From: Rhynchopus sp. YZ270_cl-10 | Lineage: Eukaryota; Euglenozoa; Diplonemea; Diplonemida; Diplonemidae | Length of the DNA: 64,000 nucleotides | Assembly: GCA_964035575.1 (NCBI GenBank) | Contig: OZ037905.1 | Coordinates: 521,001-585,000, forward strand | Direction: 5' to 3' | In this document: one piece after another, positions 52,827-63,000 of the stretch | Numbering within the stretch: position 1 is the first letter of the stretch | Layout: the number at the start of each line of letters is the position of its first letter | Position numbers and translations under genes: made by a program | Notes under the pieces: generated by a model | Seen by the model: the letters and a program-made list of their open reading frames with translations, nothing else | Database searches by the model: none | What the model was told of the DNA's origin: nothing

Positions 52827-53717
52827 GTTCAGGGGGTGTAACTTTGTTCTGTGGGGACAGGTGTGTGGGGAAGGCAGGAAGAAGAGGGGTGGACACCTTT
52901 TGTGTATACAAGATTGCATGGTTATCTTTGTTTTTCTCTTTTTTCCTGCATTTCTTATTCTCTTCTTGGGTTGTTTTTGGTTGTTGTTAGATACGCTCAA
53001 TCGCCTATCGAGTTCTGTGAATAGCACGGAACTCATTTTCATGTGTATCCATGGAAAACAGTATCATATGTGATACCGGGGGCAAAAGCTATTTGTGTCT
53101 TTTGTTGTCGTTCGTTTGTTGCATTGAAACATCTACACCAGTTTCCACAGTGACCTCGCTAGTTTTTCCTTGTTTGTTTGTCATGTTGACTGTAGATTCA
53201 TCCTGTACACTCTCTCCATTCAATTGCCCCCCCCCGCCCCCTTTTTTAATGCACGCTGTTCAGAAGTCTGTTTTTTCAATAATGAATGTTTTACCAATGA
53301 GGTGTGTGGACTGGTGCAGAGCACAGACATGGGATGGGTGTGGCTGTCTCTAGGGGTTGGGGTGCTGGGGGGTACGGGGGTCACGGGGGTAACTGGTGGG
53401 TTACTCCAGCTACTTCATCGCAACAGAAACTTTCTCTGTACACTACATGCCACTAAAAAAAAATTGAAAAAAAATGTGTCGTTGAGAAAATCAAACAACG
53501 GAGGTGCGTGAAAAAACGAGTGTTTCTCTGCGTGTGATATCGTGTCGGTGAGAATAAAACATTATGAAAAAAGATCGTTGCATTCCCACTATCGTTTCCT
53601 CTGCGCTCTCACTACGTTTCCACTCCATTCCGTTTTCTCTCACTTCGCAAAAACAAGAGAGATAACGCCTCGTACAGTAAAAAGAGGTCCTCCCACCTTC
53701 CCGTTACGGAAATGGGT
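52827..53717. other. Long spacer containing the MITE empty site
   Basis: About 890 bp. The left part (to ~53115) is the spacer block shared with 38221-38960, here without the MITE. The right part is unrelated low-complexity sequence (C run at 53228-53245). No gene seen. Confidence 0.6.
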
Positions 53718-54797
53718 TTAAGACAGGTGTGAGATGTCAACAATCTCAACACCCTTAGCCCCTGCGTACATCACCACACCACCACAACTGCTCATTGCAA
53801 GGCCGTAACTGAACTTGCTACCAACGTCATGGTGCAAGAGTTGCTTCCCTGTTGAGATGGACCACACACACAATGTATCAGAAGTGTGGGCAGCAACAAT
53901 ATCGTTCGACACAGCAACAACAACCCAGTCGTTTCCTGAGACGTCTTCAAATACGCATTCACCTGTTTCAATGTTCCAGACACGCACACAGTTAATCGTA
54001 CACGCTGCAATGAAACGCTGGTTTGGTGACAGTGACATATCACCAACATTAGAAGGGCATGTCAGAACAAGTACCTCCATCCCTGTCGTGTAGTCCCAGA
54101 TGGTGACCTCATCGCCGAGTACGCTAAACTCCGCCACCCTGTCGCCTGCCACAACCATGGCATCGCACTGGTCCAGGTGGAACCACTCATCCACAAGAAC
54201 GCCTGTTGCAATGTCCCACACCTGCAAACCCTTGCTGCAGCACGACAACAGCTTTGTTCCACAGGGTGGCCATGCCGTAGACTTCCCCATATCACCTTCA
54301 TCTCCAAAGGAGTGCTTCAATGCACCTGTCTTCACGTCATGAACTTCAGTACACTGCGTGTCATAGTTCACGCATGAGATCCACTCACCGCAAGGTGAGA
54401 ATGCTGGGTCGCAAGAATCGCAAGGGAAGCTGCACAGAAGCTCATGTGCTTTCATATCGAAGATGGACACAACATCGTCACGATGCATCACTGCAAGATA
54501 CCTGTCACAAGGGGAGAGTGTGAAGGACTGTGTCTTATTTGAATGCGACAGCAACCCAGGAGTGATGTTGGCACCAGTGCAGTACAGCTCAACGGCACAT
54601 CCCTCATCCATCTCCGTGTCGCAGATGCGCAAGTCGTCGTTGCCGATGTCGCCACCGCCTCTCATCCGCACACCAACATGCCGAGCACGTGGCACGCCAA
54701 GCTCCGCAACAAGCTTCCCCTTCACCTGTGCAAGGGTGGCGCTCCTGTCCACTTCTATCACACAGCTTGCAGACTCGAAGTGTCCTGTGATGTCCAT
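53718..54797 (-). CDS. UBL-WD40 family copy 9
   Basis: 359 residues, intact. It shares the odd first segment LLSHSNKTQSF with copy 11 (LLSHSNETQSF), in place of the VIxxxD form of most copies. The second blade has FDMKAHELLCSFPCDSCDPA, and the fourth EWFHLDQCDAMVVAGDRVAE. C-terminus VEIVDISHLS. Confidence 0.85.
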   Translation of the reverse strand: MDITGHFESASCVIEVDRSATLAQVKGKLVAELGVPRARHVGVRMRGGGDIGNDDLRICDTEMDEGCAVELYCTGANITPGLLSHSNKTQSFTLSPCDRYLAVMHRDDVVSIFDMKAHELLCSFPCDSCDPAFSPCGEWISCVNYDTQCTEVHDVKTGALKHSFGDEGDMGKSTAWPPCGTKLLSCCSKGLQVWDIATGVLVDEWFHLDQCDAMVVAGDRVAEFSVLGDEVTIWDYTTGMEVLVLTCPSNVGDMSLSPNQRFIAACTINCVRVWNIETGECVFEDVSGNDWVVVAVSNDIVAAHTSDTLCVWSISTGKQLLHHDVGSKFSYGLAMSSCGGVVMYAGAKGVEIVDISHLS

Positions 54798-55148
54798 GTT
54801 CAGGGGGTGTGACTCTGTTCCGTGGGGACAGGTGTGTGGGGAGGGCAGGAAGAAGAGGGGTGGGGTGGTGTTTGTGAAAGAAAACGAGATGTGTTGTCAT
54901 TTGCAAAAACAAGAGAGATAACTCCTCGCCCAGTTAGAGGTCCTCCCACCTTCCCACACCATGACGGGTAGTTGTGCTTCGTGTGTGCAAAATACACAGC
55001 AGAACGGCGCGGTCTCTATTGCCAACCCACCACCACAACGAGAGACATATGCATCAATCTTCACGCATCTTCCTGCGTGGAGTTACCCAGGCAAGGTGCA
55101 GGAAAGGGAAGCAAAATCGGATGGCACCTTTCCGTTGTGGAAATGGGT
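54798..55148 (-). promoter_or_regulatory. Long-type family spacer
   Basis: 351 bp, carrying the 158-bp block. Leader TCCCCACGG here has CACGG in place of CACAG, so the AG is lost at this copy; the next AG is AGAGT three nt later. Confidence 0.4.
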
Positions 55149-56237
55149 TCAAGACGGTTGGGTGATGTCAACAATCTCAACACCTTCGTCCCTGCTGTAC
55201 ATCACCACACCACCACAGCTGCTCATTGCAAGACCGTAAGAATCGTTGTACTCAAATTCACGACGTAACAGTTGCTTCCCTGTTGAGATGGACCAAGCGC
55301 ACAAGGTCTCAGAAGAGTAGGCAGCAACAACGTCGTTGGACACAGCAACATCAAAATACCTGTTCCATGAGAAATCTTCAAATACGCATTCACCTGTTTC
55401 GATGTTCCAGACACGCACACAGTTATCCGTACACGCTGCAATGAAACGCTGGTTTGGTGACAGTGCCATATAAGTAACATTGGAAGGGCATGTCAGAACA
55501 AGCACCTCCATCCCTGTCGTGTAGTCCCAGATGGTTACATCTTTGCTGTTGTCATCAAACATCACTACCCTGTCGCCTGCCACAACCATCACGTACTTGC
55601 TCGCCACAATGTTGGCCCATTCATGCACAACAACGCCTGTTGAAATGTCCCACACCTGCAAACCATTCTTCTTGCAGCACGACAACAGCTTTGTTCCACA
55701 GGATGACCATGCTGTGGTCTTCCTCTCATCACCTTCATCTCCAAAGGAGTGCTTCAATGCACCAGTCTTCACGTCATGAACTTCAGCACACTCCGTGTCA
55801 GAGTTGACACATGAGATCCACTCACTGCAAGGTGAGAAGGATGGGGTGGAATCACACCAGCAAGCGAAGCTGCACAGACGCTCATGTGTTTCTGTGTCGA
55901 AGATGGACAGACCACTCTCGCGATGCATGACTGCAAGGTACCTGTCACACGGGGAGAGTGTGAGCGAATGCGTCTCCGCCGAACCTCGTAGCGGCCCGTG
56001 AGTGATGTTGGCACCAGTGCAGTACAGCTCAACGGCACATCCCTCATCCATCGCCGTGTCGCAGATGCGCAAGTCGTCGTTGCCGATGTCGCCACCGCCT
56101 CTCATCCGCACACCAACATGCCGAGCACGTGGCACGCCAAGCTCCGCAACAAGCTTCCCCTTCACCTGTGCAAGGGTGGCGCTCCCGTCCACTTCTATCA
56201 CACAGCTTGCAGACTCGAAGTGTCCTGTGATGTCCAT
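55149..56237 (-). CDS. UBL-WD40 family copy 10
   Basis: 362 residues, intact. First segment PLRGSAETHS. The UBL has DGSATLA and TAMDEG, the latter shared with copy 6, which points to exchange between distant copies. It is the only copy whose tail departs from DISHLS, ending EIVDITQPS because of changes at 55149-55175 (GGTTGGGTGATG in place of AGGTGTGAGATG). Confidence 0.85.
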   Translation of the reverse strand: MDITGHFESASCVIEVDGSATLAQVKGKLVAELGVPRARHVGVRMRGGGDIGNDDLRICDTAMDEGCAVELYCTGANITHGPLRGSAETHSLTLSPCDRYLAVMHRESGLSIFDTETHERLCSFACWCDSTPSFSPCSEWISCVNSDTECAEVHDVKTGALKHSFGDEGDERKTTAWSSCGTKLLSCCKKNGLQVWDISTGVVVHEWANIVASKYVMVVAGDRVVMFDDNSKDVTIWDYTTGMEVLVLTCPSNVTYMALSPNQRFIAACTDNCVRVWNIETGECVFEDFSWNRYFDVAVSNDVVAAYSSETLCAWSISTGKQLLRREFEYNDSYGLAMSSCGGVVMYSRDEGVEIVDITQPS

Positions 56238-56565
56238 GTTCAGGGGGTGTGACTCTGTTCTGTGGGGACAGGTGTGTGGGGAGGGCAGGCAGAAGAGGGG
56301 CGGGGTGGTGTTTGTGAAGGAAACGAGAGGTGTTGTCATTTGCAAAAACAAGAGAGGTCCTCCCACCTTCCCACACCATGACGGGTAGTTGTGCTTCGTG
56401 TGTGCAAAAGCCACAGCGGAACGGCGCGGTCTCTATTGCCAACCCACCACCACAACGAGAGACATGTGCATCTATGTTTACGTATCTTCCTGAGGGGAGT
56501 TACCCAGTCAAGGTGCAGGAAAGGGAAGCAAAGTTAGATGGCACCTTTCAGTTGTGGAAACGGGT

Positions 56566-57641
56566 TTAAGACAGGTGTGAGATGTCAAGAATCTCAACAC
56601 CTTCATCCCCTGCGTACAGCAGCACACCACCACAGCTGCTGACTGCAAGACCGTCAGACGACTTGTTCTCAAATTCACGGTGCAAGAGTTGCTTCCCTGT
56701 TGAGATGGACCACACGCTCAAGCTTTCATAAGTGTGGGCAGCAACAACGTCGTTGGACACAGCAACATCTGCCCAGTACTTTTCTGAGACGTCTTCAAAT
56801 ACACATTCACCTATTTCAATGTTCCAGACACGCACACAGGTGTCCGTACACGCTGCAATGAAACGCTGGTTTGGTGTCAGTGCAACGCGCTCAACATAAG
56901 AAGGGCATGCAAGAACAAGCACCTCCATCCCTGTCGTGTAGTCCCAGATGGTGATCTGCATGCTGTAAGTTCCAAACATCACCCTGTCGCCTGCCACATC
57001 CCATAGCACTCCACAATATGGCCCCATTCATGCACAACAACGCCTGTTGCAATGTCCCACACCTGCAAACCCTTCTCGCACCACGACAACAGCTTTGTTC
57101 CACAGGATGACCATGCTGTGGCAAGACTCGCATCTTCCTGATCGCCAAAGGAGTGCTTCAGTGCACCTGTCTTCACGTCATGAACTTCAGCACACCCCGT
57201 GTCACTGCTGACACATGAGATCCACTCGCCGCACGGTGAGAATGCTGCGTCGTAAGAAGCATCGCAAAGCAAAACGTACAAGCACTCATGTGTTTCCGTG
57301 TCGAAGATGGACACAACATCGCCGCGATGCAACACTGAAAGGTACCTGTCACAAGGGGAGAGTGTGAAGGACTGTGTCTCATTTGAATGTGACAGCAACC
57401 CAGGAGTGATGTTGGCACCAGTGTAGTACAGCTCAACGGCACATCCCTCATCCATCTCCGTGTCGCAGATGCGCAAGTCGTCGTTGCCGATGTCGCCACC
57501 GCCTCTCATCCGCACACCAACATGCCGAGCACGTGGCACGCCAAGCTCCGCAACAAGCTTCCCCTTCACCTGTGCAAGGGTGGCGCTCCTGTCCACTTCT
57601 ATCACACAGCTTGCAGACTCGAAGTGTCCTGTGATGTCCAT
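56566..57641 (-). pseudogene. UBL-WD40 family copy 11, frameshifted in mid-propeller
   Basis: The N-terminal 220 codons (57641-56979) and a C-terminal open part (to 56566, ending ILDISHLS) lie in different frames. Compared with copy 8, about 7 nt are missing near 57000, after HEWGHIVECYGM, so the fourth blade is broken. The first segment LLSHSNETQSF groups it with copy 9. Both halves keep normal family sequence, so the break is recent or an assembly error. Confidence 0.8.
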
Positions 57642-57991
57642 GTTCAGGGGGGGTAACTCTGTTCTGTGGGGACAGGTGTGTGGGGAGGGCAGGAAGAAAA
57701 GGGGTGGGGTGGTGTTTGTGAAAGGAAACGAGATGTGTTGTCATGTGCAAAAACAAGAGAGATAACTCCTTGCCCAGTTAGAGGTCCTCCCACCTTCCCA
57801 CACCATGACGGGTAGTTGTGCTTCGTGTGTGCACAAGCCACAGCGGAACGGCGCGGTCTCCATTGCCAACCCACTCCCACATGACATGTGCATCTATCTT
57901 CACGTTCCTTCCCGCGTGGAGTTAGCTACCCAGGCAAGGTGCAGGAAAGGGAAGCAAAATAAGATGGCACCTTCCCGTTGTGGAAATGGGT

Positions 57992-59071
57992 TCATGACAG
58001 GTGTGAGATGTCAACAATCTCAACACCTTCGTCCCTGCCGTACATCACCACACCACCACAGCTGCTCATTGCAACACTGTAAGAATCGCATGTCGCAAAT
58101 TCACGGTGAAAGAGTTGCTTCCCTGTCGAGATGGACCACAAACATAATATTTCAGAAGTGTGGGCAGCAAAAACATCGTTGGACACAGCAACATCCGTCC
58201 AGTAGTTTTCTGAGAAGTCTTCAAATACACATTCACCTGTTTCAATGTCCCAGACACGCACAGAGATGCCCGAACACGCTGCAATGAAAAGCTCATTTGG
58301 TGTAAGTGCCAAATACTCAACACCAGAAGGGCATGTCAGAACAAGCACCTCCACCCCTGTCGTGTAGTCCCAGATGGTGACATATTTGCTGTGGCCAAAG
58401 ATCACCTTGTCGCCTGCCACAACCAGCACTAACGCGCACCTCGCAATGTGGCTCCATTCATGCACAACAACGCCTGCTGCAATGTCCCACACCTGCAAAC
58501 CCTTGTTCTTGCAGAACGACAACAGCTTTGTTCCACAGGGTGACCATGCCGTTGCCCACCTCACATCGCCTTCATCTCCAAAGGAGTGCTTCAATGCACC
58601 TGTCTTCACGTCATGAACTTCAGCACACTCCGTGTCATTGTTGACACATGAGATCCACTCACTGCAAGGTGAGAAGGATGGGTTGCAGGCATGGTCTGCA
58701 AGGAAGCTACACAGACGCTCATGTGTTTCCGTGTCGAAGATGGACACAACATTCGCGCGATGCATGACTGCAAGGTACCTGTCACACGGGGAGAGTGTGA
58801 GGGAGTGTGCGTCCTCCGAAGGTATCACCCCAGGAGTGATGTTGGCACCAGTGTAGTACAGCTCAACGGCACATCCCTCATCCATCTCCGTGTCGCAGAT
58901 GCGCAAGTCGTCGTTGCCGATGTCGCCACCGCCTCTCATCCGCACACCAACATGCCGAGCACGTGGCACGCCAAGCTCCGCAACAAGCTTCCCCTTCACC
59001 TGTGCAAGGGTGGCGCTCCTGTCCACTTCTATCACACAGCTTGCAGACTCGAAGTGTCCTGTGATGTCCAT
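57992..59071 (-). CDS. UBL-WD40 family copy 12
   Basis: 359 residues, intact. First segment VIPSEDAHSL, close to copies 2 and 4. The UBL has YYTGANITPG (Tyr for Cys), shared with copy 11 next to it. Blade five is distinctive: VEYLALTPNELFIAACSGISVRVWDIETG. Its upstream spacer starts with the family leader, then carries the CACCTTTTGTG ... AAGATTGCATGGTTAT block, and ends near 59170, the right limit of the array. Confidence 0.85.
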   Translation of the reverse strand: MDITGHFESASCVIEVDRSATLAQVKGKLVAELGVPRARHVGVRMRGGGDIGNDDLRICDTEMDEGCAVELYYTGANITPGVIPSEDAHSLTLSPCDRYLAVMHRANVVSIFDTETHERLCSFLADHACNPSFSPCSEWISCVNNDTECAEVHDVKTGALKHSFGDEGDVRWATAWSPCGTKLLSFCKNKGLQVWDIAAGVVVHEWSHIARCALVLVVAGDKVIFGHSKYVTIWDYTTGVEVLVLTCPSGVEYLALTPNELFIAACSGISVRVWDIETGECVFEDFSENYWTDVAVSNDVFAAHTSEILCLWSISTGKQLFHREFATCDSYSVAMSSCGGVVMYGRDEGVEIVDISHLS

Positions 59072-59648
59072 GTTCAGGGGGTGTGTGACTCTGTTCTGTG
59101 GGGACAGGTGTGTGGGGAGGGCAGAGAAGAGGGATGGACACCTTTTGTGCTCAAGATTGCATGGTTATAACGTTCTCGAATTACAGTCAGAGAACAAACA
59201 CCGGTGGTATAAAACTAAGGTGTATTGTGCGATTTCAAAACTCTCAGGAGGGTTGTTACCACTGATGTTTTCTTGTCTTACTGTATTCCGAGTTGTGTTC
59301 ACTGCTTCTGTCTACAGGCCAGCGGGATATTTGAGGAATCCATGCGTCACACGGCACAACTACAGCACGGGGAGGGAAATTGAATTGGAAAGTGTGAAGC
59401 TAGACAAGAGTCAACATTCTGAAGCAGGGTACAAAATAAAATAGCCTTTTTTTAATTTTATTTTGAAAATTCTACCAAAAAAATGTCGGCATGCCTTGGC
59501 CGAAAATCTACCTTGGGGTGGGGGGGGGGGAAATCAGAAGTTTCATTAAAAAGGATCTTGCTTTAAGTGGGATCGGGGGTGGTGGTGCCTTTGGGAAGGG
59601 AAACACGGTTGAGGTTTTCAAATTATCAAAAGAAAGAAAAAGCTTATT

Positions 59649-59678
59649 AGATGAACCTAAGCCCCTCGTGCTTAGTCA
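59649..59678. repeat. Two-copy conserved hairpin motif, copy b
   Basis: GATGAACCTAAGCCCCTCGT followed by GCTTAGTCA; pairs with copy a at 11070-11100. TAAGC and GCTTA form the stem. Confidence 0.4.
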
Positions 59679-59935
59679 CCGCCGCTGCCTCAGAAAAGAA
59701 GGGTTGATAAAGCTGATCTGAAGGCGTCTCGTATTCTCCCTGCCAGCTTCAATCATTCAAAAAAAGTTTCATTTTTCACCTTTCAAATGATATGCTTGGC
59801 ATTCTGCCTTAGGGCATATTGCAACAACACAAACAAAATATTTGAAGATCACTCTAAGCGAACACAACTGGCAACTCTTCGAAGGGTTTTTTTTTATTTG
59901 CAGTTCTGTGCGAAAAAACAGTAAAATAAAAAGAG

Positions 59936-59970
59936 CAGTTGAATCCAACGCATCTCAATCGATCTCATGC
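59936..59970. repeat. Dispersed three-copy element, copy 3
   Basis: CAGTTGAATCCA, then ACGCATCTCAATCGATCTCA, then TGCAAAA. It lies about 80-115 nt past the stop codon of the gene at 60051, i.e. in its likely 3' UTR, unlike copies 1 and 2. Confidence 0.45.
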
Positions 59971-60050
59971 AAAAAAAAAATGTCAACCACTCTCATTAGC
60001 ACCAAAATATCTAGCTTCGGTTTTTTCCCGGGAAATTCCAAATTTTGAGT

Positions 60051-63000
60051 CTAAGGGTAATGCAGGAGTTTACCCCGCTTTGCTTTCGCATTGTCCCAGA
60101 AGGATCTGTTGGAGGCTTGTGAGAGGATGCTTGTGTCGTGGGCGTCTCCTCCTCCTCCTCCTCCCCCACCCCCTACGCTCGCAACAGTACATTTTATCCG
60201 CAGTTTTGCGGACATCTCAGTAAACATCCCCGCAAAGGTTGCCTCACGCTGCTGCAACGATACTCTCCCCTCATATTCCCTGGCCTCCATCGCCTGCAGC
60301 AGCATCGCACCTATCCCCCCTGGACCATGAAACACCCCCACACCCGCCGCGGCACCGCTACTCTCCCCCACCACACCAGCCCCCTCCTTCCTCCGCGCTC
60401 CCTCCTTCTTCTTTACTCGCACCTCTTTTTCTAACATCACAAATTCATCTACTGACGCATTTCGAGGCGGTGCAGTTTGAACCCTACTCAAAGGTTGTGT
60501 TGTCGCGATGCTCGAAGAAGCTTGCGTTTCCTCTGAGGAAGAGGAAGAGGAAGGGGAAGACGACGACTCTGTTGACGTCATCGAGACCTCACTGCTCGCA
60601 ACCTGTCGTCTCTCGCTAAACGCAACCCTTTTCTGCTCCATAGTCTCTCTATGTGAAGACGACGAATTGGTGTCTGAAGGGATTGGCAGATCCGCAGCCT
60701 TTCGGTTCACAGAGAAGAGCTGTGTTTCAATGGACGCAAGCGTGCCGATGGCGGAGGCTGTCAGGTGATTGACCACGGAGTCGTGGGGGCGGCGGGATGG
60801 GGGTGTTTCTGTCTGCGGTGGTGGTGGTGGTGGTGGTGGAGGTGGAGGTGTAGTTGGCGCCGAAATCGGGGACTCCAGGTTTTCGTAATACGCTTCCGTA
60901 CGGCCCTTCTGCCATTCATGGTACCGTCGTACATATGCGGCACGTTGTTCCGGGTCCTCACCAATCCCTTTCTTCTTCTCGTGCTTAGGAGGGGGTGTAG
61001 TTTGAACACACTGTGCAAGGCGTTGGCTTTTCAACCGCGCGGTTTTTTCCAAAAAAACCTCGTGTATACTGCAGTAGAACCGCGTATTGAAGTCGCGCAG
61101 CCAGCTTTCATGCTCCTTGATGATCACCCCTCGTGCGTCCTCCTCCACAAATGAAAGCAGCGCGGTCTGCTCTCCTGGTACAGACAGCCAGCCCCCGAGA
61201 AGCCTCTGCTCCTTCCCCTTGGAAGGTGCGTTTACACCTACCACTTTGCACCATTTCTCTTCCACACGGCGGCGCGAGAACTCATCTGCGTAGCTCGCCA
61301 CCTTCTTGTACGAAGGCACACGATGCGTGTTTTGAGAACGCGACCGCTTCACCTCCACTTTGATGTCCTCTTTTACGTCATACATCGACGTCACATCGGT
61401 TTGCAGCGAGGAACGCGTTGCGCAGGAGGAGGCACGGTGCGGCCTCTCCTTCTCCCTCTCCTCCCTCCCCCTCTCGCCCCCCCTGCCTTGCGACACACTC
61501 TGCACACTCTGCACACTTTGCGCGCCTTGAGTTGAGGAGCGAGAAGAGCTCTGCATCGAACGTCTATACGAAGCACGCGCCTCCGCCTTGCTGTAGATGT
61601 AGTCGTCATTGCGGGACCTCCGTGGGAGTGGTGCCGGATGATGATGATGCTCCTGCCTCTGCACCTGCGACATGCCTCCCCCCCCTCTTCCTCCTCCTCC
61701 CCCTCCCGGCTGCCGCTCCAAACGCTGTCTCATGATATCCGACGCAGAGCTCATCGAATGCAACGAACCACGCCCCAACGGCAGCGTTGCATCCACATCA
61801 CTTCTCGACACCGACACAGAAGACGAAGACGGGCACGACGCTGACGACGGCTCGCCCCTCCCGCCGTCCTCCCGATACTGCGCTGCAAGCTCGCATTCTA
61901 GCACCAACGCTTCATACGAATCGGGGAGGAATGTGTCCTCTGTCTCCTCCTCCTCCTCCTCCTCTGCATCCCCGTCTAAAAGGTCATGCAGGCATATGGC
62001 AGGTTTGCCTGAATAGCGCGATGATTTTGGCGACTGCGATTGAGACTGCGACTGCGACTCTGACAACCGAAACCCCCTTTCCTGCGGCAACGTCCACTCT
62101 CCCCCTCCTGCATTCTGAACACTCGGGGAAGCCTCTGGTGAAGGCGTCGTTGTTGCTGTAGATGTAATCTGCGTAGTATCCGTTCCACTACCTACTACAG
62201 GGGATGACGTATCAGAAGAGGAGGAAGAGGAAGAGGAGGAAGAAGAGGCTACCGACACAGCCTCCCGCTCGACATCGATAGTCTCAATATCCGTGGTGCT
62301 GGGCTCTCTGTGAGGCGTAGTCCCCATCTCGCTTGAGGAAACGCTGTAGAGCCCGCCTTCCAAAAAGCTTTTCGTGAGTTTGTTGAAGACCCCCATTCCG
62401 TCGCTTGCGCTGTCTCGGTTGGTTTTTTTGAAAAAGGGGGATGGTGGTGATGTGCATAAATTTGGATCCGTCGGGGTTGATGCAGCAGAGGTAGGTGCAG
62501 GTGGCGGTGCGCGAGAAGGACGGCTGGTGTTGCTTGGTCGGCTGCTACCACTGTGTTGCCGTGAAATGCGTTTTGTTGTGGAGGTGTGGAACTGCTCGAG
62601 GGTGATTCCTTCTCTCAGCTCTGCAATGACAACCCCATTCCGCCCTGCAGCCTCCTCGACCGCAATGAGATTCATCCAATGAGAAAAGAACACCGACACC
62701 ACCCCACGCTCCCGCAGCACCCCCTCCTCCCCCTCAATCCCCTCCCTCCCAATCGCCTCCCGCTCGGCAAGCCCCGAACGCTTCAATGAAAACAGCGTCG
62801 CAGCGCCAACACCCTCTCTCTCATGAAAATGCTGCGTCATCTGCTGGATGTTCCTGCTGTTTAGTGGAGTCTGCTCAATACTCTGCCGTCTCCTCAGCTG
62901 TAGAACCCCCTGGCGGATTTTTCTTTCAAGAAAACGGAGGGATTCACGTTGTTTTGCTTCATTTCGGAGGAGAAAAAAAACTTCGAAATAGGATTTCCGT

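Larger units (their letters stand above)
59171..60050. other. Spacer with two small repeats
   Basis: About 880 bp. It contains copy b of the hairpin motif (59649-59678), copy 3 of the dispersed element (59936-59970) and a G run at 59519-59530. No gene recognised. Confidence 0.5.
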
